DNA from: Caballeronia arvi
GTDB lineage: Bacteria > Pseudomonadota > Gammaproteobacteria > Burkholderiales > Burkholderiaceae
Direction: 5' to 3'
Length of the DNA: 64,000 nt
NCBI RefSeq assembly: GCF_001544695.2
Contig: NZ_FCOM02000010.1
Span: forward strand, 62,001-126,000
The notes beneath the pieces were generated by a model. It was given only the letters and a program-made list of their open reading frames with translations. It searched no databases and was not told the DNA's origin. The position numbers and the translations under genes are program-made. Positions 37,001 through 44,877 of this stretch are shown here, one piece after another. The first letter of the stretch is position 1. Every line of letters begins with the position of its first letter.

Positions 37001-37158
37001 CGCGCCTGCCGCTGCGACGTCTGCAGTTCGATCTGCGTCATGCGCGCCGCGACGACGCAAATGAGCACGCCCGCGATGGCGAAGAGCCATGCGATCCAGC
37101 GCCTCGCAGATGTGGCGCGCGGCGCGCGTGAGATTTGTTCTTCCAGTGGCCGGCTCAT
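34099..37158 (-). CDS. Large bifunctional penicillin-binding protein (GT51 transglycosylase plus transpeptidase)
   Basis: A 1019-residue murein synthase with an N-terminal membrane anchor (about 20-40). The transglycosylase domain has FIEDRNLLDE (Glu173) and PGGSTLATQIEKFRHS (214-228). The transpeptidase domain has LNLGSTAKLR (SxxK, Ser505), HSVN (SxN, 611-613) and SGKTGTGDQR (KTGT, 931-934). About 315 residues separate SxN from KTG, much more than usual, because of a helical insertion. The start has GGGGAG upstream. This long form differs from the standard PBP1a/1b layout, and I know of no named function. Confidence 0.88.
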   Translation of the reverse strand: MSRPLEEQISRAPRATSARRWIAWLFAIAGVLICVVAARMTQIELQTSQRQARYLSELGSEIGFSVDDGPSANALQAAAGPYDVRLGYASLPSFEERLVARGFAVAAQARGTAAMLSMAEKGLFLPYQEKDSAGLALLDARGASLYRASNPGGTYDSFESVPPVIVHALLFIEDRNLLDESEPNRNPAIDWGRFGRALFDQGVRVFDKHAPQPGGSTLATQIEKFRHSSGGRTASPPEKLRQIASASVRAYLDGPQTMPARRQLVVRYLNSVPLAARPGIGEIIGLPDGMAAWYGRDFDDYNRILNAPVSAEALDAQALAFKQALSLMIAQRAPSRFLRPGSPELERRTDSYLRLLGASGIIAPALRDVALAVPLELSPAPHRRDAVSFVTRKGVTTLRTNLLATLGVQSLYDLDRLDLTVTATLDNAVQQAVSERLASAATRDGARDAGLIGYHMLRPKDDPSKIAYSFTLMERRGGANLVRVQTDSVNQPFDISRSGRLNLGSTAKLRTVITYLQIVADLHARFGPMSAAQLHAVTPDRQDALTRWALDYLSKTPDRSLAAMLDAAVERKYSASPGETFYTGGGAQSFNNFEATDNSRVLTVERAFQHSVNLVFVRLMRDIVHYEMVKVAGPSSGWLDDPAVRHAYLTRFADAESRVYLSRFYAKYRLKTADEALALLLRDVRKSPPKLATVLRSVAPDAPQSWFDAQMRTALRGTPSASITDADLAKLYVKYGVDKFNLNDRGYIASVHPLELWTVNYLRAHPLATLNDAQEASRDARVAVYSWLFKTRYRATQDRRIRRMVELQAYAEIAKSWRALGYPFSSVTPSYATAIGAAGDRPEALAQLIGIVENGGSGLATQRISTLEFAKDTPYETHFVHVSAPPKPLVAPEIASVVQRLLHDVVAGGTAQRLAAGMTSSDGRSLDVSGKTGTGDQRFNVYARGRRLIESRKVNRTATFVFVIGERFFGTLTVYVREPYAARYDFTSALAVQMLKSLGPELQPLFADGQPLAAESVSR

Positions 37159-37376
37159 GACGCGATCTCCCCGTGCGCCCGACGGCTTTGTTCCGTATCA
37201 AACAGTTTAGTGCAGAGATTGCCTCCCGCGTGAGGTCGCCGGGACGTCGAATTGAGAAGCGTTCGTTTGCAGATAAATGCATGAGTCGAGAACGATAAAT
37301 CCCCGGCTACACGGAACGTTCTTTGCGCAAGTGCTGACAAGCCGAAAGTGATTTTCGGCTCCTTGGGAGACACAAC

Positions 37377-37835
37377 ATGTCAGTCGATACAAGTCAGATG
37401 AACATAGTCGGGAAAGGCGCCGCGACAGCGGAAGGCCCGGGACCGGACGTCATGGCCGCGAGCACTCTGGACGGGAACAACGTCCTGAGTTCCGATGGAG
37501 ACGACGTCGGCAAGATCAAAGAGATCATGCTCGACGTCGGTTCGGGTCGCATCGCCTATGCGGTTCTCTCCAGCGGAGGCTTCCTCGGCATCGGAGACAA
37601 GCTGCTGGCGATTCCGTGGAGCGCCTTGACGCTCGATACCGACAACAAATGCTTCCGTATCTCGGCCACCACGGAGTTGGTCAAGAACGCACCGGGCTTC
37701 GACAAGGACGCGTGGCCGTCGATGGCAGACCGCTCGTGGGCGGATTCGATCCATCGCTACTACAGCCGGCCGCCCTATTGGCAACGCTACGAACGAGATG
37801 ATTCGACCTATGGCGATATTCCGCCGGCGTTCTGA
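37377..37835 (+). CDS. PRC-barrel domain protein
   Basis: A 152-residue soluble protein. The PRC-barrel lies at about residues 25-100: MAASTLDGNNVLSSDGDDVG, KIKEIMLDVGSGRIAYAVLS and FLGIGDKLLAIPWSALTLD. The C-terminal part is aromatic and charged (YYSRPPYWQRYERDD). GGGAGAC precedes ATG 37377. Proteins of this kind in Burkholderiales are often stress-induced; the neighbouring gene encodes an LEA-like exported protein, which fits a stress role. That role is an inference. Confidence 0.85.
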   Translation: MSVDTSQMNIVGKGAATAEGPGPDVMAASTLDGNNVLSSDGDDVGKIKEIMLDVGSGRIAYAVLSSGGFLGIGDKLLAIPWSALTLDTDNKCFRISATTELVKNAPGFDKDAWPSMADRSWADSIHRYYSRPPYWQRYERDDSTYGDIPPAF

Positions 37836-37963
37836 AGCGAAGACTTCATCAGTCATCTCCCGATCGATCCGTGGCTCGGAGTACAGCGACGCGCTCGATC
37901 AGAAGAGAGACCGGGGAAGCAAAGTTTGCCATTGAAAAAGTAGACGTACAGGAGATTCCAATC

Positions 37964-38452
37964 ATGAAAAAGTTCATAGCTGTTATCGCATCCGCGTTGC
38001 TCGCCACTGCCGCATTCGAACACACGGCGACAGCCGCAGACGCGAGCGACGCGCAGAAAGCTCAAATGAAGGCAAACAGCGAGAAGATGGAAGCGCAGGC
38101 CGACGCGAACAAGAAGAAGGCCGAAGCGCAGAGCGATGCCGCGAAAGCGCAGGCCTCGGCGAATGAAGACAAAGCGTCCGCCCAGGCCGATGCCGACAAG
38201 AAGGCCGCCAAGGGCGCCAAGGCGACCACGGCCGCGGAGGCGTCCGGCGCGCGACATGATGCGGCGAAGGCGCAAACCAAGGCGAACAAGAAGATGCAGG
38301 ACGCTCAAACGAAAGCCGACAAGAAACAGCACGAGGCCGCAAACGATGCGAACGTAGCGCAAGCGAAGGCCGACGAGAAAAAGGTCGAGGCTCAGAACGA
38401 CGCAAACAAGAAGGCGGCGGAAGCCAAGGTCGACGCCGCGAAGAAGCAGTAG
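37964..38452 (+). CDS. Ala/Lys-rich exported helical (LEA-like) protein
   Basis: A 162-residue protein. A signal peptide (MKKFIAVIASALLATAAF, cleavage near AATA) precedes a mature chain made almost only of Ala, Lys, Asp, Glu, Gln and Asn. Units such as ADANKKKAEAQSDAAKAQ recur with an 11- to 13-residue spacing and there are no hydrophobic stretches. This resembles late-embryogenesis-abundant and other amphipathic, possibly disordered stress proteins. CAGGAG lies upstream of ATG 37964. It has no catalytic motif; the function is not known. Confidence 0.8.
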   Translation: MKKFIAVIASALLATAAFEHTATAADASDAQKAQMKANSEKMEAQADANKKKAEAQSDAAKAQASANEDKASAQADADKKAAKGAKATTAAEASGARHDAAKAQTKANKKMQDAQTKADKKQHEAANDANVAQAKADEKKVEAQNDANKKAAEAKVDAAKKQ

Positions 38453-38473
38453 AACATGGTGACGGGCGCTCGT

Positions 38474-38497
38474 CGGGATAACTTCGCGGTTATCCCG
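38474..38497. terminator. Bidirectional stem-loop between convergent genes
   Basis: CGGGATAAC (38474-38482) and GTTATCCCG (38489-38497) form a perfect 9-bp stem with a TTCGCG loop, between the LEA-like gene and the GntR gene. No T run follows on either strand. Confidence 0.5.
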
Positions 38498-38517
38498 GCG
38501 AACGGCCAACTGCAGAC

Positions 38518-39243
38518 CTACGCGCCCTCGCGTGCAAAATCCCCGCTTCGTGCAGCCGGCCTGTCGTCCGTTGCGCGCATCAGCACCGCAAGGACTTCGC
38601 GCGCCGTGTTCTCCGAGTGCTCGCGCAGAACCGCGGGCAAGCCTTCATGCGCCGGATCTTCGAGCGCCGCAAGAATCGCCTCGTGCTCGCTGGCGGATTC
38701 GGCCCAGCGCAGCGTGTCCGCATTGGCCGCGCCGCGCGCACGATGCACCTTCGCCATCAAGGTCGCATAAATGCCCGCCAGCACGGGATTGTCGGCGGCA
38801 TCGACGATCATCTGGTGGATCTGCTGATTCAGCTTGAAGTACTCGACGCGCTTGCCCGCGTCGTGGCACTCCACCATGCGCCGATGCTTCGCCGCAATCG
38901 CCCCGATTTCCGTATTCGTGATGCGTTGCTGCACCAGTTCGCCCGCCATCGCTTCGAGGCCGTGAAGCAGCTCGAAGGTCGAAGCAAGGTCGCCGAGATC
39001 GATCTCCGCAACGCGATAGCCGATGTACTGCCGGTGCGTCACTCTCCCTTCGGCAACCAGCACCTTCAGCGCCTCGCGCAACGGCGTCTTCGAGACGTCG
39101 AACGCAGTGCTCAGATCTTTTTCGTCGATGCGCGCGCCGGGCGGCAATTCGCCCTCGTCGATCATGACGCGCAGGCGCGCGGCGATCTCCGCGGCCATGC
39201 CGCGGGTGCGCAGAAGGAGGGGGCTTTTGGTGGTCTGATTCAT
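38518..39243 (-). CDS. GntR-family (FCD domain) transcriptional regulator
   Basis: A 241-residue FadR-subfamily regulator. The winged helix reads EIAARLRVMIDEGELPPGAR, then LSTAFDVSKTPLREALKVLV, and the C-terminal FCD domain has the metal-binding-type residues in LNQQIHQMIVDAADNP and ASEHEAILAALE. It is divergent from the MFS transporter across 161 bp of A/T-rich DNA, so it probably controls the transporter-AMDase-hydantoinase operon. Confidence 0.9.
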   Translation of the reverse strand: MNQTTKSPLLLRTRGMAAEIAARLRVMIDEGELPPGARIDEKDLSTAFDVSKTPLREALKVLVAEGRVTHRQYIGYRVAEIDLGDLASTFELLHGLEAMAGELVQQRITNTEIGAIAAKHRRMVECHDAGKRVEYFKLNQQIHQMIVDAADNPVLAGIYATLMAKVHRARGAANADTLRWAESASEHEAILAALEDPAHEGLPAVLREHSENTAREVLAVLMRATDDRPAARSGDFAREGA

Positions 39244-39404
39244 CGCAGTGCAAGCTTAGCACGAACTCGGTGAAAACCCTGTAAAACATCTAATTTCAAT
39301 AAAACCAATGGTTTACGCTGTTTGTAATTATAAATTTCTAATCCTATACTCTGTCCAACGTTGCGCGACGTCACGAAAACATCCGCTTATCCAGGAGCCC
39401 GTTC

Positions 39405-40703
39405 ATGTCTTCAACATCCGGTGTTGCCGCACTGACGGTGGGCAAATCCACCGTTCGCTGGAAGATTTTCGTCGTCATGCTGAGCCTCATCGCGATCAAC
39501 TACATCGACCGCGCGTCGCTGTCGGTCGCCATGCCGCTCATTTCGAAGGAGTTCGACATCGGTCCGGCGATGGAGGGGCTCATCCTCTCCTCGTTCTTCT
39601 GGACCTACGCGGTCATGCAGATTCCCGGCGGCATGCTCGCCGACCGCTTCAAGCCGCGCATCGTGATCGCATCGGCGACGGTCTTCTGGGGCTTCTTCCA
39701 GGCGATCGCCGCGGTCTGCACGAACGCGCCGAGCCTGCTGCTCACGCGTCTGGGACTCGGGGCGTCGGAAGCGCCGATTTATCCGGCGGGCGGCAAGCTC
39801 AACGCCATCTGGATGACGCAGACGGAGCGCGGCCGCGGCGCGACGCTGCTCGATGGCGGCGCACCGCTCGGCGCGGCGCTGGGCGCGATCCTGATCACCG
39901 GCCTCATCGCGACGCTCGGTTCGTGGCGCCTCGCCTTCGCGGTGGCCGGCGTCGGCACCGTGCTCGCGGGCTTCCTCGCCTGGTTCTATGTACGCAACAC
40001 ACCGCGCGAGCATCCGGGCGTGAACGAGCTCGAAGCCGCCTATATCGAGGAATCGCATGCACGCGATGCGGCCGCCGAACCGGCGTCGCTGTCCGGACGC
40101 TCGCGCGATTTCTTCAAGTACCGCTCGGTGTGGTGCATGTTCTTCGGCTGGATGTGCTTCAACAGCGTGTTCTACGGCCTGCTGACGTGGATGCCCAATT
40201 ACCTGCACATGGTTCACGGTTTCGATATCAAGCAGATGGGCGGTTCGAGCTTCATCATCTTTTTCAGCGGCTTCGTCGGTGAACTGATCGGCGGATGGAT
40301 CGCCGACAAGTGGAAGGCCGCGGGCGGACGTCCGAATGTCGTGATGCGCACGCTCTTCGGCATCGCGGCGGTCATCGCGACGGTGTCGATCTTCTCGGTG
40401 GCGTATGTGACGAATGCGGTCGCGGTCGTCGCCCTGCTCTCCTCGACGCTCTTCTTCCTGCGCTGGTGCGGTCTTTACTGGTGCATTCCGTCGTCGCTCG
40501 GCACGCGCAACAAGATCGGCTTTCTCGGCGGCTTCATGAATCTCGGCGGCAATATCGGCGGCGTTGCGGTGCCGATCATCGTCGGCGCGATCGTGCAGTT
40601 CACGCACTCCTACTTCCTCGCGCTGATGTTCTTCGCGGCGGCCGGCGTCGGCTTGCTCGTGTGCTCCAGCGCCATCGATTACGAAAAGAAGATTCCCGTT
40701 TAA
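39405..40703 (+). CDS. MFS transporter of the hydantoinase block
   Basis: A 432-residue anion:cation-symporter-type MFS protein with about 12 helices. Family marks are AINYIDRASLSVAMPLISKE, the FFWTYAVMQIPGGMLADRF loop and LGLGASEAPIYPAGGKLNAI. It is the first gene of a rightward operon (52 bp to the next gene). Its partners act on a cyclic amide or dicarboxylate-type compound, so it probably imports an organic anion of that kind. Confidence 0.9.
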   Translation: MSSTSGVAALTVGKSTVRWKIFVVMLSLIAINYIDRASLSVAMPLISKEFDIGPAMEGLILSSFFWTYAVMQIPGGMLADRFKPRIVIASATVFWGFFQAIAAVCTNAPSLLLTRLGLGASEAPIYPAGGKLNAIWMTQTERGRGATLLDGGAPLGAALGAILITGLIATLGSWRLAFAVAGVGTVLAGFLAWFYVRNTPREHPGVNELEAAYIEESHARDAAAEPASLSGRSRDFFKYRSVWCMFFGWMCFNSVFYGLLTWMPNYLHMVHGFDIKQMGGSSFIIFFSGFVGELIGGWIADKWKAAGGRPNVVMRTLFGIAAVIATVSIFSVAYVTNAVAVVALLSSTLFFLRWCGLYWCIPSSLGTRNKIGFLGGFMNLGGNIGGVAVPIIVGAIVQFTHSYFLALMFFAAAGVGLLVCSSAIDYEKKIPV

Positions 40704-40754
40704 GCACGGATTCATTCAGCAACGCTTCGCTCAATTCACACCAGAGATATCACG

Positions 40755-41483
40755 ATGAAAAAACGCACCTTGCTCGGCATGCTCACGCCTTCGTCCAACA
40801 CGTCGCTCGAACCGCTGACGAGCGCGATGGTCGCAAATCTTCCCGGCGTTTCCGCGCATTTCGCGCGCTTTCCGGTGACGGAGATTTCGCTCGCCGATCA
40901 TGCGCTCGGCCAGTTCGACGATTCGAAGATCCTTCAGGCCGCGCGACTGCTCGCCGATGCCAAAGTCGATGTGATTGCATGGAACGGCACGTCTTCCGGC
41001 TGGCTCGGCTTCGAAGCCGACGAACGCCTGTGCCGCCGCATCACGGAAGCGACGGGCATTCCGGCCACGACATCCGTTCTCGCACTCAATGAAATCCTGA
41101 AGAAAACCGATGCCCGCGAGTTCGGCCTCGTCACGCCGTATCTCGACGACGTGCAGGACAAGATCATCGCGAACTATCGCAGCGAAGGGCTCGACTGCAT
41201 CGCCGAGCGCCATCTGAACCTGAAGGTCAACTTCTCGTTCTCGGAAGTTCAGCCCGACGAAATTCGCCGCATGGTGCGCGAAGTCGCGAAGGACAGGCCG
41301 CGCGCGATCTCCATCTTCTGCACGAACCTGAACGCGGCGCATCTCGTGCCGGAACTGGAGGAAGAAACCGGCATTCCTATTTACGACACGATCACGACCG
41401 TCGTATGGAAGTCGCTGCAGCTTGCCGATTACGACACGCGCAGCGTCAAGGGCTGGGGCCGCCTCTTCAGCGAAGTCATCTGA
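40755..41483 (+). CDS. Asp/Glu racemase-superfamily enzyme with arylmalonate decarboxylase-like active site
   Basis: A 242-residue member of the Asp/Glu racemase-maleate isomerase-AMDase superfamily. It has TPSSNTSLEP, the VDVIAWNGTSSGW segment and IFCTNLNAAHLVPELEEETG. Racemases and maleate isomerases use two Cys; here the first site is Gly78 (GTS) and only Cys189 remains. That Gly/Cys arrangement is the one of arylmalonate decarboxylase, so a decarboxylase or another one-base reaction is more likely than racemisation. It lies between an MFS transporter and a hydantoinase gene (10 bp to the latter). Confidence 0.82.
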   Translation: MKKRTLLGMLTPSSNTSLEPLTSAMVANLPGVSAHFARFPVTEISLADHALGQFDDSKILQAARLLADAKVDVIAWNGTSSGWLGFEADERLCRRITEATGIPATTSVLALNEILKKTDAREFGLVTPYLDDVQDKIIANYRSEGLDCIAERHLNLKVNFSFSEVQPDEIRRMVREVAKDRPRAISIFCTNLNAAHLVPELEEETGIPIYDTITTVVWKSLQLADYDTRSVKGWGRLFSEVI

Positions 41484-41493
41484 GGGACATGCC

Positions 41494-42900
41494 ATGTCGA
41501 ACGATCTCGATTTCGTGATCCGTCACGCTGACGTCGTCACTGCGTCGGACCGGTTTTCGTGCGACATCGGCATTCGCGACGGCCGCGTGGCGATGCTCGG
41601 GCAAGGTCTGCCGGGCGCGCCGCGCGAGCTCGACGCGAGCGGGATGCTGGTGCTGCCGGGCGGCGTCGACGGCCACTGTCATCTCGATCAGCCGATGCCC
41701 GACGGCCTGCGCATGGCCGACGATTTCCTGTCCGGCACGCGCTCCGCACTGTGCGGCGGCACGACTACCGTGATTCCGTTCGCCGCGCAGGCGAAGGGGC
41801 AATCGCTGCAGGCCGCCGTCGATGACTATCACAGCCGCGCGGAAGGACGCGCGCTGATCGACTACGGCTTTCATCTGATCGTCGCCGATCCGACGCCGCA
41901 TGTGCTCGCGGAAGAGTTGCCGCGTCTCATCTCGAATGGCTATACGTCGTTCAAAGTCTACATGACCTACGACGATCTCAAGCTCAACGATCGTCAGATG
42001 CTCGACGTGCTGACCGTCGCGCGTGAGCATGGCGCGCTCGTGATGGTGCATGCGGAAAACTCGGATTGCATCGGCTGGCTCACCGAACGTTTGCTGGGCA
42101 AAGGCCTGCACGCGCCGCACGCGCATGCGCTCGCGCGGCCGGCGGTCGTCGAACGCGAGGCGACGCATCGCGCGATCGCTTTCGCCGAGCTCGTCGACGT
42201 GCCGATACTCATCGTGCATGTATCGGGTGCGGATGCCATCGAGCAAATTCGATGGGGCCAGTCGCGCGGCTTGCCGATTCTCGCCGAGACGTGTCCGCAA
42301 TACATGTACTTGACCGCCGACGATCTCGGACACGGCGAGTACGAGGGCGCGAAGTGCGTATGCAGCCCGCCGCCGCGCGATCCTGCGAATCAGAACGCAG
42401 TGTGGAAAGCATTGCGTCAGGGCGTGTTCTCGCTCGTGTCGTCCGATCACGCGCCCTTCTCTTACGACGATCCGCAAGGCAAGAAACCCGGCGGCAAGGA
42501 AGTCTCGTTCGATCACATTCCGAACGGCATTCCCGGCCTCGAAACGCGCTTGCCGCTGCTTTTCAAGGGCGTGAAGGAAGGACGCATTTCGCTGCATCAG
42601 TTCGTCGAATTCACGTCGCTCGCGCCCGCGAAGCTCTACGGGCTGTATCCGAGGAAAGGCACGATCGCGGTAGGCGCGGATGCGGACATCGTCGTATGGG
42701 ACCCGGAAAAGCGCGTGACCATCGCCAATGCATCGCTTCATCACGCGGTCGATTACACGCCGTATGAAGGCATCGACGTGACCGGATGGCCGCGTCACTG
42801 CTTTTCGCGCGGGGAACTCCTCGTCGAAGACGGCAGGCTGCTCGATGTGAAAGCCGGGCGAGGACGTTTTCTTCCCGCTGGCAAACCCAATCTCGAATGA
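41494..42900 (+). CDS. Dihydropyrimidinase/D-hydantoinase family amidohydrolase
   Basis: A 468-residue cyclic amidohydrolase that opens hydantoin- or dihydropyrimidine-type rings. Metal-site motifs are complete: LPGGVDGHCHLDQP (HxH), SFKVYMTYDD (carboxylated Lys), VMVHAENSD, ILIVHVSGA and LVSSDHAPF. GAGGGA lies six bases before ATG 41494; the longer open frame upstream belongs to the previous gene. Together with the AMDase-like enzyme and the transporter it forms one catabolic unit. The precise substrate ring is unknown. Confidence 0.9.
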   Translation: MSNDLDFVIRHADVVTASDRFSCDIGIRDGRVAMLGQGLPGAPRELDASGMLVLPGGVDGHCHLDQPMPDGLRMADDFLSGTRSALCGGTTTVIPFAAQAKGQSLQAAVDDYHSRAEGRALIDYGFHLIVADPTPHVLAEELPRLISNGYTSFKVYMTYDDLKLNDRQMLDVLTVAREHGALVMVHAENSDCIGWLTERLLGKGLHAPHAHALARPAVVEREATHRAIAFAELVDVPILIVHVSGADAIEQIRWGQSRGLPILAETCPQYMYLTADDLGHGEYEGAKCVCSPPPRDPANQNAVWKALRQGVFSLVSSDHAPFSYDDPQGKKPGGKEVSFDHIPNGIPGLETRLPLLFKGVKEGRISLHQFVEFTSLAPAKLYGLYPRKGTIAVGADADIVVWDPEKRVTIANASLHHAVDYTPYEGIDVTGWPRHCFSRGELLVEDGRLLDVKAGRGRFLPAGKPNLE

Positions 42901-42915
42901 CTTGAAGGAGATGCA

Positions 42916-44082
42916 ATGAAGCTGCGTTTGTTGTCACTGACAGCGGCGGTGTTCTGCGTCACCGCGCATGCCGCGGATAAAGACATGCCGACGGTCGTGC
43001 CCGAGTCCGTCGGCGTCGATTCCGTACCGCTCGTGCGCATGTCGGAATGGATACGCGCGGACAAGATGGACGTGCGCAGTCTCGTCGTCGTGAAGGACGG
43101 CAAGATCGTGTTCGAGCGCTACGGCGACGGCCTCACGCGCGACAACAACTATGAGCTGTATTCGGTCACGAAGACGATCACGTCGCTGCTCGTCGGCGTG
43201 CTGGAAGGCGAAGGCAAGCTGAATCCGTCGATGAAAGTCGTGCCGCTCATCGCGAAGGCGCGGCCCGATCTCGCCGCGCAGCTCGCGGACAAGCAGGAAA
43301 TCGAGCTGCGTCATCTGATGTCGATGTCGAGCGGGCTCAGCTATCAGACGCGCGAAGGCACCGATCCGCTCTACTACGGCGCGCCGGATCGCCTGCGCGT
43401 CGCGGTGACGGCGCGCGCCACGAAAGCGCCGGGAACGGACTTCGATTACATCGACGTGAATCCGGTGCTGGCCGGCACGGCCGTGAGCGTCGCGGCGCAT
43501 GAGCGCGAGGACCGCTTCGCGCAGAAGAAGCTGTTCGAGCCGCTCGGCATGTCGCACTATCGCTGGACCGGCGCCGATGAAACCGGCTCGGTCGCGGGCG
43601 GCTGGGGCTTGAGGCTGCGCGCCGTCGACATGGCGAAGATCGGCATGTTGATGCTCGACAACGGCCGCTGGCAAGGCAGGCAGATCGTGCCGCAAGCATG
43701 GATCAAACAAATGACGACGCCCTCGCCCGCCGCCGCCGACTATGGCTATTACTGCTGGATTCAGCATGTCGTCGAGAAAGGCCAGCCCGAATTCGGCGCG
43801 ATGGGCTTCAAGGGGCAATTCATCACCGTGCTGCCGAAGCAACATGCGGTCGTCGTAATGACGAGCCTCCTGCCCACCGATGGCGGATTGCGCGACGCGA
43901 CCTATCTCAACCGGTATCGGCGCATGGTGAACGATTTCATCCTGCCCGCACTGACGCCGTCCACGCGGCCCGTCGCGACGGCGGCCAAAACCGAAGCGCT
44001 GACGGAAGAGCTCGAACGCAGCAACAGGACGCAGGGCGTGCCCGGCACGGCGGCCGCATTCAACGACGCGCCCGAAAGCTGA
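42916..44082 (+). CDS. Exported beta-lactamase-fold serine hydrolase
   Basis: A 388-residue class C beta-lactamase-family protein with a signal peptide (cleavage after VTAHA). The catalytic SxxK is in ELYSVTKTIT, the second motif is in DYIDVNPVL (Tyr-x-x-Asn-type position modified), and a GWGLRLRAVDMAKIG segment is typical of esterase-like members. Such proteins include 6-aminohexanoate-dimer hydrolase-like and EstB-like esterases. It lies 15 bp after the hydantoinase gene, so it may act in the periplasm on an amide or ester precursor of the same substrate. Confidence 0.85.
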   Translation: MKLRLLSLTAAVFCVTAHAADKDMPTVVPESVGVDSVPLVRMSEWIRADKMDVRSLVVVKDGKIVFERYGDGLTRDNNYELYSVTKTITSLLVGVLEGEGKLNPSMKVVPLIAKARPDLAAQLADKQEIELRHLMSMSSGLSYQTREGTDPLYYGAPDRLRVAVTARATKAPGTDFDYIDVNPVLAGTAVSVAAHEREDRFAQKKLFEPLGMSHYRWTGADETGSVAGGWGLRLRAVDMAKIGMLMLDNGRWQGRQIVPQAWIKQMTTPSPAAADYGYYCWIQHVVEKGQPEFGAMGFKGQFITVLPKQHAVVVMTSLLPTDGGLRDATYLNRYRRMVNDFILPALTPSTRPVATAAKTEALTEELERSNRTQGVPGTAAAFNDAPES

Positions 44083-44787
44083 TCACGGCTTCGCGCTCTG
44101 TCCCATGCGAGCGCGCATCCCGGCGCAATGCTTCACGAGATTGCCCTGCGCGGCGACGAAGCGCTTGAGCGGCGTATCGATATCGTAGAAATAAATACTC
44201 GCGACGAAGCCATACACCGCCGCGTCGATGCTCGCGGGCGCATCGCCGAACATGAACGGGCCGTCGCCGAGCAGATTCGATATCGCCTGGAGACTGGCGA
44301 TGCCGCGCGCATACGCCGCCTCCGGCTCGTACCGTCCGATACCCTGATAGCGATACCGCTCGAAGTTGTATTTGCGCGCGCCATCGAGCGCCTCCACGGC
44401 GATCTCCGGATGCTGCGCGAGCAGTGCATCGCGAAACTGCGGCCAGAAGCGATCGTCACGCCAGCGCGAATACGACATCACCCAATAGAGATCGTCCAGC
44501 GTGCGGCGGATCAGCAGATCGAGATCGCGTTGCGGCGCGCTGAGCGCGTCGTCGAGCGTGAGCGCGTATTTGCGCTTCAGATGCGCGATGATCGCGTCGC
44601 TGTCGCCGATGGTTTCATCGTCGTCGACGAGATACGGCAGCTGCCCGCGCGGCGCGGCGCTCGTGTCGAGCACGTGACGATGCTCGAACGGCAGGCCCGT
44701 CAGCTTCAGGAACGCGAAAACCTTCAGGCCGAACGGATTGTTGTCTTCGAGACCGAACAACTGAGGATACGAATAGAGCGTGATCAT
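44083..44787 (-). CDS. Glutathione S-transferase family protein
   Basis: A 234-residue GST. The thioredoxin-like N-terminal domain reads MITLYSYPQLFGLEDNNPFG and includes RGQLPYLVDDDETIGDSDAI (cis-Pro and the Ser/Asp glutathione-binding pair). The all-helical C-terminal domain has LLGDGPFMFGDAPASIDAAV. The GD-x-PS-x-D pattern and the PQLFG start resemble the metaxin/FAX-like group. GGAGAC precedes ATG 44787. Its stop abuts the stop of the serine hydrolase gene directly. Function beyond glutathione binding is not predictable. Confidence 0.88.
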   Translation of the reverse strand: MITLYSYPQLFGLEDNNPFGLKVFAFLKLTGLPFEHRHVLDTSAAPRGQLPYLVDDDETIGDSDAIIAHLKRKYALTLDDALSAPQRDLDLLIRRTLDDLYWVMSYSRWRDDRFWPQFRDALLAQHPEIAVEALDGARKYNFERYRYQGIGRYEPEAAYARGIASLQAISNLLGDGPFMFGDAPASIDAAVYGFVASIYFYDIDTPLKRFVAAQGNLVKHCAGMRARMGQSAKP

Positions 44788-44877
44788 CGATGTCTCCGGG
44801 AAATGCGCCGCCTGCAAGGACGCGCCATCTTCGCTACGATGCCTGATCGGCCTTTTCGCCACATACGCAAAAATACT

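Noticed and set aside
41476..42798. 440-codon open frame on the minus strand opposite the hydantoinase
   Set aside because: Arg/His-rich shadow of the hydantoinase gene, which has complete metal-site motifs.
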